Shown: one piece after another, positions 7,016 to 13,591 of the stretch
Layout: each line of letters starts with the position of its first letter
How positions within the stretch are numbered: position 1 is the stretch's first letter
NCBI GenBank assembly: GCA_041946865.1
Contig: JBHGBF010000100.1
Location: 1-17,420, forward strand
Direction: 5' to 3'
Length of the DNA stretch: 17,420 nt
Source: RPQK01 sp041946865
Lineage (GTDB): Bacteria > Acidobacteriota > UBA6911 > RPQK01
Program-made: the position numbers and the translations under genes
The notes under the pieces: model-generated
What the model was told of the DNA's origin: nothing
The model's database searches: none
What the model saw: only the letters and a program-made list of their open reading frames with translations

Positions 7016-8248
7016 GTGAAACTCCTTTTCCTTAGCAATTATTACCCTCCCGTGGTGCGGGGCGGCTACGAACAGTGGTGCCAGGAAGTGGGACAGGCAC
7101 TGTCTGAACGCGGACATGAGGTCAGCGTGATCACATCTCGCGCGGAGGTTGAGGGAAACGGAGGATTGCCGGTCTATCGGGTCCTCGAGCTGGAAGTGAC
7201 CGGAGGTCTGCGCAGCACGATCGCTCGACTTCTCCGTCGCAAGCACCTGGAAGCCGCAAGTCTCAGCTCGGTCGAAAGGATTGTCAACGACATCCGGCCA
7301 GACGCGACCTTGATTTGGGGGATGTGGAACGTGCCAAGGTCGGTTCCGGCGCTGATCGAGCGGCTGCTCCCGGAACAGACCGCCTATTATCTCTGCGACT
7401 ACTGGCCGGCCCTTCCGAGCGCCTTTGTCCAGCAGTTGCAGGCTCCGGCCAGGAGGAAAGCGGCAGCCCTTCCCAAGCGGCTGGCGGCACTCCTGCTGAG
7501 CTGGAAGGCGCCGCGAACAAGGCCGCTCGAGCTCCGGCATCCGATCTGCGTGAGCCAGGCAGTCCGCCGCTTACTCGTCGAAGCGGGAATCCCGGTCGAC
7601 CGGGCGAAGGTCATTTACGGGGGAACCGATGTCCAACCTCTGAAGGCCCGCCAGACTGGCGCGGCCGTGAAACTCCTTTTTCTCGGGCGCCTGACTCCGG
7701 ACAAGGGACTGCACACGGCGGTCGAAGCGTTACATCTGCTGGCAGCCAGGGCGCTTGCCGTCCGGCTCGACGTGTATGGCGAAGGAGATCCGGAATACCT
7801 CCGAAAGGTGTCCAAGGCAATCGAGAAACATAAGCTTTCGTCCACCGTCCGGTTTCTGGGAAGCGCCAGCCGTGCCCAGCTTCCGGCGCTGTTTCCGCAA
7901 TACGACTCCTTGGTTTTCCCGTCGCAGTGGGACGAACCCTTTGCCCGGACCGTTCTTGAAGCGATGGCCGCTAACTTGCTGGTGATCGGCACAACCACGG
8001 GCGGCACCGGCGAGATTCTCAAGCACGGCGAGACCGGCCTCACGTTCGAAGCCGGAGACGCTGTCGGTTTAGCCGATCAGATCGAGTCGGTGGCCCGAGA
8101 TCGCGTCCGTTTCCGCAGGTTCGCGGAGGCCGGTCGAAACGCGGTTGTCCGTCAATTCACGCTGAAGCGGATGGTCGATCAGATCGAAGAAGCGTTGGGC
8201 TCCATTTCCAATTCGACGCGCACACCAGCGAGGTTGGTCAAGATATGA
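7016..8248 (+). CDS. Glycosyltransferase family 4 (paralogue 2)
   Basis: This cytoplasmic GT-B glycosyltransferase of 410 residues resembles the one at 3248-4552 along its whole length. It opens MKLLFLSNYYPPVVRGGYEQ. The donor domain begins near VKLLFLGRLTPDKGLH and holds the EX7E pair Glu307/Glu315 (EPFARTVLE), then VIGTTTGGTGEIL and HGETGLTF. The start is GTG, preceded by AGGCGG about eleven bases upstream; an ATG at 7006 is out of frame. Twenty-eight bases separate it from the SGNH gene, and the last four overlap the epimerase start (ATGA). It most likely arose by duplication of the other GT4, or the reverse, and may use the same or a related donor sugar for another linkage in the repeat unit. 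Confidence 0.9.
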   Translation: MKLLFLSNYYPPVVRGGYEQWCQEVGQALSERGHEVSVITSRAEVEGNGGLPVYRVLELEVTGGLRSTIARLLRRKHLEAASLSSVERIVNDIRPDATLIWGMWNVPRSVPALIERLLPEQTAYYLCDYWPALPSAFVQQLQAPARRKAAALPKRLAALLLSWKAPRTRPLELRHPICVSQAVRRLLVEAGIPVDRAKVIYGGTDVQPLKARQTGAAVKLLFLGRLTPDKGLHTAVEALHLLAARALAVRLDVYGEGDPEYLRKVSKAIEKHKLSSTVRFLGSASRAQLPALFPQYDSLVFPSQWDEPFARTVLEAMAANLLVIGTTTGGTGEILKHGETGLTFEAGDAVGLADQIESVARDRVRFRRFAEAGRNAVVRQFTLKRMVDQIEEALGSISNSTRTPARLVKI

Positions 8249-9309
8249 AATCAGAACGTATTTTGGTGACCGGCGGCGCAGGTTTTATCGGCTGCAATCT
8301 CGTGGATCGCCTGCTCTCCGAAGGGCACGAGGTTACGATTTTCGACAATCTCTCCCGCTCCGGAGGGGAGCAGAACCTGATGTGGCTGGCTGAGACCCAC
8401 GGGCCACAGTCGTTCGTGCTGGCACGAGCCAGTATCACGGACTTCCCTGCCCTGCTGCGGGCGGCCGAAGGAAAGCAGCGGATCTACCATTTGGCCGGAC
8501 AAGTGGCCGTGACAACCTCGGTTTCAGATCCGCGGAGCGACTTTGAGGCTAATGCGCTAGGGACATTCAATGTGCTCGAGGCGGCCCGGCAGGCGGCTGA
8601 CAACCCGATCGTCCTGTACGCCAGCACCAACAAGGTCTACGGCGGAATGGAAGACGTGCGCATAGTCGAAGGCAGAGACCGGTACCGCTACGCGGACCTG
8701 TCCTTTGGTATTCCCGAAGACCAGCCGCTGGATTTCCATTCCCCGTACGGCTGTTCCAAAGGGGCCGGGGACCAGTACACGCGCGATTACGCCCGAATCT
8801 ACGGGCTTCGGACCATTGTGGTCCGCCAGAGCTGCATTTACGGCTATCGCCAGTTCGGAATCGAGGACCAGGGCTGGGTCGCCTGGTTCATGATCGCCGC
8901 TCTCAAAGGCCTTCCGATCTGCATCTACGGCAACGGCAAACAGGTTCGCGACGTGCTCTTCATCGAGGATCTGCTCGACGGTTACGACGCCATCGTTCGG
9001 AATATCGACTCGGCTGCCGGCCAGATCTACAACCTGGGCGGCGGACCAGCGAACACCATCAGCGTCTGGACGGAATTCGGCCCGCTTCTGGAAGAGCTCA
9101 TCGGCCGTCGCATCCCGGTAACAACGGGCGAATGGCGGCCGGGCGATCAGCCGGTCTTCGTCAGCGATATCCGCAAAGCCAGGCGCGACCTCGGCTGGTG
9201 CCCGCGCACCAGCGTTCGGGAAGGCATTACCCGTCTCCACGGCTGGATGAAGGACAACCTGGAGTTGTTCCAACACCTGGAAAACCGGGCAGAGGAAGCG
9301 CTCGCATAG
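8245..9309 (+). CDS. CDP-paratose 2-epimerase-like SDR (RfbE/Tyv family)
   Basis: This is an extended short-chain dehydrogenase/reductase of 354 residues that binds NAD(P) and modifies a nucleotide sugar. The N-terminal Rossmann motif is TGGAGFIG (9-16). The active-site YxxxK is Tyr168/Lys172 in FHSPYGCSKGAGDQY. The stretches HLAGQVAVTTSV, YASTNKVYGG, LDFHSPYGCSKGAGDQY, DYARIYGL, RQFGIEDQGWV.WF and GNGKQVRDVLF strongly recall CDP-paratose 2-epimerase (RfbE/Tyv), which makes CDP-tyvelose. That reading comes from memory of the family. None of the genes that make CDP-3,6-dideoxyhexoses (rfbF, rfbG, rfbH, rfbS) is in the window, so the true substrate may differ, or those genes lie elsewhere. It is joined to the upstream GT4 by an ATGA overlap and followed by a 33-base gap. 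Confidence 0.85.
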   Translation: MKSERILVTGGAGFIGCNLVDRLLSEGHEVTIFDNLSRSGGEQNLMWLAETHGPQSFVLARASITDFPALLRAAEGKQRIYHLAGQVAVTTSVSDPRSDFEANALGTFNVLEAARQAADNPIVLYASTNKVYGGMEDVRIVEGRDRYRYADLSFGIPEDQPLDFHSPYGCSKGAGDQYTRDYARIYGLRTIVVRQSCIYGYRQFGIEDQGWVAWFMIAALKGLPICIYGNGKQVRDVLFIEDLLDGYDAIVRNIDSAAGQIYNLGGGPANTISVWTEFGPLLEELIGRRIPVTTGEWRPGDQPVFVSDIRKARRDLGWCPRTSVREGITRLHGWMKDNLELFQHLENRAEEALA

Positions 9310-9342
9310 CGCGCACACGCTACGGGCGGGGGAAAGCATCGC

Positions 9343-10668
9343 ATGGCGAGGATTCAAATCATCTCCTGCCACCCGGCACGCCTGATGGCCGGGCGACGTA
9401 TCGAAGCGGCCCACTATCGGGCCGAACAATTCCTGGGACCGCTGCTGGACGACGGCCATGAGATCCTGCTGTGCGCGGGCGCGCGGGATGAAGAGCCGAG
9501 CACTTCGCCGGGGCTGACAGGCAACCTCGCCTATCGGTTCATCCCTTTTGGCCGGCACGGCTGGGTTTCGGCGCTGCAGAGAAGCCACGACCGGTTTGAG
9601 CCCGACTGCGTGATCGCCGTCAACTACTCACACTGCCTCTACGCTACGCGGCTGAAGACGCACCGCCCGGTCTGGATGGACCTCTACGGCGACATGATCA
9701 CGATCCAGCAGGCCTACTGCTACAGGGCCGGCGCCAATCGCGGGATGCCGACAACCGTGCGATTCATGCGGGAGATTCTGGCTTCGGGAGACATTTTCTC
9801 GGCCTGCGCTGAGCCGCAAAGGCACATGCTGGTGGGCGAACTGGCCATGTCCGGACGGCTGAATCATCAGACCTTCGGATACGAGTTTACCCGGATGATT
9901 CTTCCCGGCTCACCCCAGTTGCCTGCCGAAAATCAGAACCCGAGAAGGCGCAGATCCTATTCCAAGCTCGACCTGGCCCCCGATGATTTCGTGGTTCTCT
10001 GGTGCGGCGGGTACAACACCTGGACGGACGTCGATACTCTCTTTCAGGCCCTGGAGTGGGCCATGGCCCGCCATCCCAGGCTTCACTATGTGTCCGTCGG
10101 CGCGAGCACGTACCAGGCCCAGGAAAATGTCTATACCCGCCTGCTTTCCCATATCGAAGGCTCTCGCTTTCGGGACCGGTACCATATGCAGGGCTGGCAG
10201 CCCTGGCAGGAAATCCCGCGTTACTACGCCGAAAGCCATGTCGGGCTGAATATCGACGCAATGCATTACGAAACGATCTACGGGACCCGAACCCGCCTGG
10301 TCGAGATGATTGCCGCCGGCCTCCCCGTGATCACGACCGAAGGAACAGAATTGAGCTACCGCCTTCAGGCATCACGCGCGGCCCTGACCTTCGAGGTCGG
10401 ACGATGGGACCAACTGGGCACACAAATTCTTCGGCTGGCCGGCAACCAGTCTCTAAGGGAAGAAATGGCCCAGGCGGCGTTGCGCTCCGCGCAATCCGAG
10501 TTTTCCTTCGCGAAGACCACGAAACCCCTTCGTTCCTGGGTGCAATCGCCGGCCCTGGCGCCCGACAACGCTTCTCTACGAACCACCAGCCGTCTGGACG
10601 AGGCCCGGGACAAGCTCCGGGCTTCGCTGCGCGGTGTCATCTGGCAACTGACGGGAGCAGACAAGTGA
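9343..10668 (+). CDS. Divergent GT-B glycosyltransferase
   Basis: This probable cytoplasmic glycosyltransferase of 441 residues has a GT-B layout, but it is not closely similar to the two GT4 enzymes here. The N-terminal half (MARIQIISCHPARLMAGRRIEAAHY) resembles an acceptor domain. The C-terminal half starts near FVVLWCGGYNTWTDVDTLFQAL and has the donor-site block GTRTRLVEMIAAGLPVITTEG. In that block Glu321 matches the second glutamate of the EX7E motif, while the first position is Tyr313, so the motif is incomplete. A strong purine-rich ribosome-binding site (GGGGGAAAG) precedes the ATG. It overlaps the sulfotransferase by four bases (GTGA). The sugar it transfers is unknown. A role other than glycosyl transfer is less likely but open. 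Confidence 0.75.
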   Translation: MARIQIISCHPARLMAGRRIEAAHYRAEQFLGPLLDDGHEILLCAGARDEEPSTSPGLTGNLAYRFIPFGRHGWVSALQRSHDRFEPDCVIAVNYSHCLYATRLKTHRPVWMDLYGDMITIQQAYCYRAGANRGMPTTVRFMREILASGDIFSACAEPQRHMLVGELAMSGRLNHQTFGYEFTRMILPGSPQLPAENQNPRRRRSYSKLDLAPDDFVVLWCGGYNTWTDVDTLFQALEWAMARHPRLHYVSVGASTYQAQENVYTRLLSHIEGSRFRDRYHMQGWQPWQEIPRYYAESHVGLNIDAMHYETIYGTRTRLVEMIAAGLPVITTEGTELSYRLQASRAALTFEVGRWDQLGTQILRLAGNQSLREEMAQAALRSAQSEFSFAKTTKPLRSWVQSPALAPDNASLRTTSRLDEARDKLRASLRGVIWQLTGADK

Positions 10669-11504
10669 CAGGAATGGAACCAACGGGTCAGCACTACGCG
10701 ACAGCGGTGAAAGCGGTCTCGCCGCATATCACCACATGGCAGCAGTTCAGAAGCTTCACCGACGGCAGGCCAGGGAAGCTGCTCAAACGGTTGCACCTGT
10801 TTCCCAATTCCATACTCGTCACCGGGTGTCAGAGATCGGGTACCACCATGCTCTCGGAGATTTTCCTGGGAAGCGAAGGAGTGGTCGACTTCCGTTTCGG
10901 CAAGGACAGTGAGCTGGACGGGGCGCTGATCCTCGCCGGCCTGGTCGAGCATGAGCCTGCCGGGCGCTATTGCTTCCAAACGACTTACTTGAACGAACAC
11001 TACGAAGAGTACTTCGAACAGTCAGGCTTCAGGATGGTCTGGCTCCTCAGAAATCCGGCATCGGTCATCTGCTCGATGCTGTACAACTGGAAATCCGACG
11101 CTCTTGAACGGCTTTTTGCCGGCTGTGGCGTGACCGCCATTTCCGGCATCGATCGCCTGCAATTCCGGTTGCTGGGCGCCCACAGTCTGAGCCTTCTCAA
11201 ACGCGCCTGCTGGGCCTACAACGGCAAGATGCGCCAGCTTTTCCAGCTGCGCCGCGCCCTGAACCCTGCGGCTTTGGCTGTCCTCGACTACGATGAACTG
11301 GTCGTGCGGAAGGCGGCGCTGCTTCCCCGGCTATACAGCTTCCTGGATCTGGCGTATCGGGCCGAGTATCCGGACCAGATACGGACCGGCAGCCTGAACA
11401 AGAAATCCCGGCTTAGTGAAGCGCAGTCAGCGATCGTTGAACAGACCTGCGGGCCGGTCTACCGCCAGGCAAGCGCCCTCAAGACGATTTCAATCAGCGT
11501 TTAG
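10665..11504 (+). CDS. PAPS-dependent sulfotransferase family protein
   Basis: This 279-residue protein carries the two cofactor motifs of sulfotransferases. The 5'-phosphosulfate loop is LVTGCQRSGTTML (51-63), and the 3'-phosphate site is FRMVWLLRNPASVICSM, with Arg129 and Ser137 eight residues apart as in characterised enzymes. The enzyme would move a sulfate from 3'-phosphoadenylyl sulfate to a hydroxyl, here presumably of a sugar. I prefer GTG 10665: it overlaps the previous stop as GTGA and has GGGAG seven bases upstream. ATG 10674 is the alternative and would remove three residues. A longer frame open to 10002 is only the shadow of the upstream gene. The gene sits eight bases before the Wzt-like ATPase, so sulfation is probably tied to chain completion or export. 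No PAPS-synthesis genes are in the window. Confidence 0.85.
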   Translation: MTGMEPTGQHYATAVKAVSPHITTWQQFRSFTDGRPGKLLKRLHLFPNSILVTGCQRSGTTMLSEIFLGSEGVVDFRFGKDSELDGALILAGLVEHEPAGRYCFQTTYLNEHYEEYFEQSGFRMVWLLRNPASVICSMLYNWKSDALERLFAGCGVTAISGIDRLQFRLLGAHSLSLLKRACWAYNGKMRQLFQLRRALNPAALAVLDYDELVVRKAALLPRLYSFLDLAYRAEYPDQIRTGSLNKKSRLSEAQSAIVEQTCGPVYRQASALKTISISV

Positions 11505-11512
11505 GATCAGCA

Positions 11513-12751
11513 GTGACCCAGATTGTCCATTTCGAGCACGTCAGCAAGCGTTATCGGCTGGGATTAACACGCACCAGTCTGCCGACCCTGATCGGCCAAT
11601 GGGTGAGAGGGCGGTTTAAAGGCCGGAACGAGGTTCTAAAGGCTCTCGATGACGTGAGCTTTTACCTTAGGCGTGGGGAATCTCTCGCGCTGGTCGGCCC
11701 CAACGGGGCTGGCAAAACGACGATCTTGAAGCTGCTCGCCCGGATCACCCGGCCATCTTCGGGGAACATCAAAGTCCATGGCCGTCTGTCTGCCCTCATT
11801 GAGCTGGGCGCCGGGTTCCACCCCGATCTGACGGGAGCAGAGAACGTCTACCTGAACGGAGCGATTCTGGGCTTGACCAAGGCCGAGATTTCGCGCCGCT
11901 ATGACGCCATCGTGGAGTTTTCCGAGCTGGAACGTTTCATGCAAACACCGCTGAAACGTTACTCCTCCGGGATGGTGGTGAGATTGGGCTTTGCCGTTGC
12001 TTCCTGTGTTGCCCCTGAGCTGCTGCTCGTGGACGAGGTGCTGGCCGTAGGCGATGTTTCGTTCCGCCAGAAATGCCTGAACCGCATCACCCAGCTCCTG
12101 GCCGAAGGGACCAGCATTATCTTTGTCTCCCACAATCTCTGGCTGGTGCAAGCCGTCTGCAAGTCGGCCCTGTACCTGGAGGCAGGAAAGGTGAAGATGC
12201 TGGGCCCCACGGCGGAGGTTGTGGCCGCCTACGAGGAAGATTTGCACAGGAAACGGGCTTTGAAACTCCAGACGCCGCGTGATTCAGATACTGAGCAGAT
12301 GGAAGATTGGTGCGAAATTACGTCGGTGGAGATCGTTCCGGCGTTTCCCGGAGCGCCAGAACTCCGACCCGAGGAGCCGGCTGAGGTCAGGGTGCGCTAC
12401 GCCGCCTACCAGGCTGAAGAGGTCAGCGCAGTCATTCGCATAGTCCGTTCGGACGGCGTGACCTGCTGCATGATGCGGACCAGGCTGGACCGGGTCAAGA
12501 TCTTGCTGGAACGAGGGGAAGGAGTCATCCGCCTGAGGTTGAATCCTCTCCAACTCAGGGGAGGCGTGTATTTCGTCCAGGCCATTCTAAGAGATGCCAG
12601 CGATGTCTCGGGCATCGCAACCAGGTCCTCCGATTTCTTTACCGTGACCGGGTCTGCACACACCTTCTCTGAAATGAACGGGGTCTTCGAACCGAACCGG
12701 GACTGGGACCATCAGCCAGGCTGCAAACTGCACGTGGCCGGTATGGTCTGA
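11513..12751 (+). CDS. wzt: Polysaccharide ABC exporter, ATP-binding subunit (Wzt-like)
   Basis: This is the ATPase of an O-antigen/teichoic-acid-type exporter, 412 residues, on the cytoplasmic side of the inner membrane. The nucleotide-binding domain has Walker A GPNGAGKTT (62-70, Lys68), the signature RYSSGMVVRLGFAVA, Walker B LLLVDE (Asp174, catalytic Glu175) and the switch His207 in FVSHN. The early insert GLTRTSLPTLIGQW and the ELGAGFHPDLTGAENVYLNG block are typical of the Wzt/TagH group. After about residue 245 comes an extra domain of some 165 residues rich in beta-type segments, like the carbohydrate-binding C-domain of Wzt proteins that recognise the capped end of the chain. The start is GTG with AGGA six bases upstream, overlapping the sulfotransferase stop. 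The permease gene follows, the reverse of the common wzm-wzt order. Confidence 0.92.
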   Translation: MTQIVHFEHVSKRYRLGLTRTSLPTLIGQWVRGRFKGRNEVLKALDDVSFYLRRGESLALVGPNGAGKTTILKLLARITRPSSGNIKVHGRLSALIELGAGFHPDLTGAENVYLNGAILGLTKAEISRRYDAIVEFSELERFMQTPLKRYSSGMVVRLGFAVASCVAPELLLVDEVLAVGDVSFRQKCLNRITQLLAEGTSIIFVSHNLWLVQAVCKSALYLEAGKVKMLGPTAEVVAAYEEDLHRKRALKLQTPRDSDTEQMEDWCEITSVEIVPAFPGAPELRPEEPAEVRVRYAAYQAEEVSAVIRIVRSDGVTCCMMRTRLDRVKILLERGEGVIRLRLNPLQLRGGVYFVQAILRDASDVSGIATRSSDFFTVTGSAHTFSEMNGVFEPNRDWDHQPGCKLHVAGMV

Positions 12752-12798
12752 CACCTCGCGCTTGCTCACAACCACAATACGGCAACCCGTAACTGAGA

Positions 12799-13581
12799 AT
12801 GTCCATCATCGCTGATTCCTTTCTGACAGCTCGCGAACTGCTCTCTGCCTGGACCATGCGCACCCTGCGGGCCCGGTATCAGCAGTCGATACTCGGCTGG
12901 TTCTGGGCCATTGTCCAGCCGGCTGCGTCGGTCGCTATTTACACGCTTGTCTTTACGCGCGTGGTTCGGGTCGACACGGGTGGGATACCCTACCCGGTCT
13001 TCGCCTACATTGCGGTCGTGCCGTGGACTTTCCTGGCGTCGTCCTTGACCGACATGAATGCTTCGCTGGTCACCAACATCACTCTGGTTCAGAAGATCAG
13101 CTTCCCGCGCGAGGTGCTTCCTCTGGCGTCGATGCTGGCTCGCCTGATGGACTTTGCTGTGGGCTTTGCACTGCTGGCCATGCTGATGGTGACCTTTGAG
13201 ACACCGTTCTTCCCGGCGACCCTGCCGTACTTCCCGCTGATTCTCCTGATCCAGGTCGTGCTGACGGTGGGAATCGGGCTTGCCTGTGCCGCCCTGAACG
13301 TCCTTTATCGCGACATCCAATCGCTGCTCGTGCTGTTGCTTAACCTCTGGTTCTATGCGTCCCCGATCATCTACCCGGTTTCACTCGTGCCCAAGTCGTA
13401 CCGGAGTCTCTATTTCCTGAACCCGATGGCGGCGATTCTGCAATCGTACCGGGACGTGCTGCTGGCCGGTTCGACACCAGGGCCGTATCTTCTTTATGCC
13501 GGCGCGATTTCGGCCTTGATCCTGGCCCTGGGCTACGGACTGTTCAAGCGGATTGAGCCCTCTTTTGCCGACATGATTTGA
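12799..13581 (+). CDS. wzm: Polysaccharide ABC exporter, permease subunit (Wzm-like)
   Basis: This is an ABC-2 type transport permease of 260 residues with about six membrane segments, the channel partner of the ATPase just upstream. The N-terminus ELLSAWTMRTLRARYQQSILGWFWAIVQP is the amphipathic start and first helix usual in Wzm/TagG/KpsM relatives. Further matches are PYPVFAYIAVVPWTFLASSL, LVQKISFPREVLPLAS and VLYRDIQSLLVLLLNLWFYASPIIYPVSLVP. The length equals the family norm. The ATG at 12799 lacks a clear Shine-Dalgarno sequence, and an in-frame TAA at 12790 rules out a much longer protein (CTG at 12793 is a weak alternative). The 47-base gap before it holds nothing I recognise. It probably moves the lipid-linked glycan across the inner membrane. 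Confidence 0.92.
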   Translation: MSIIADSFLTARELLSAWTMRTLRARYQQSILGWFWAIVQPAASVAIYTLVFTRVVRVDTGGIPYPVFAYIAVVPWTFLASSLTDMNASLVTNITLVQKISFPREVLPLASMLARLMDFAVGFALLAMLMVTFETPFFPATLPYFPLILLIQVVLTVGIGLACAALNVLYRDIQSLLVLLLNLWFYASPIIYPVSLVPKSYRSLYFLNPMAAILQSYRDVLLAGSTPGPYLLYAGAISALILALGYGLFKRIEPSFADMI

Positions 13582-13591
13582 GTCTGTCCCG

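Noticed and set aside
10002..10664. Longer N-terminus for the sulfotransferase
   Set aside because: The extra 221 codons lie entirely inside the glycosyltransferase gene in another frame, and the translation is low-complexity Arg/Gly/Pro. The GTG at 10665 has a ribosome-binding site and a stop/start overlap.
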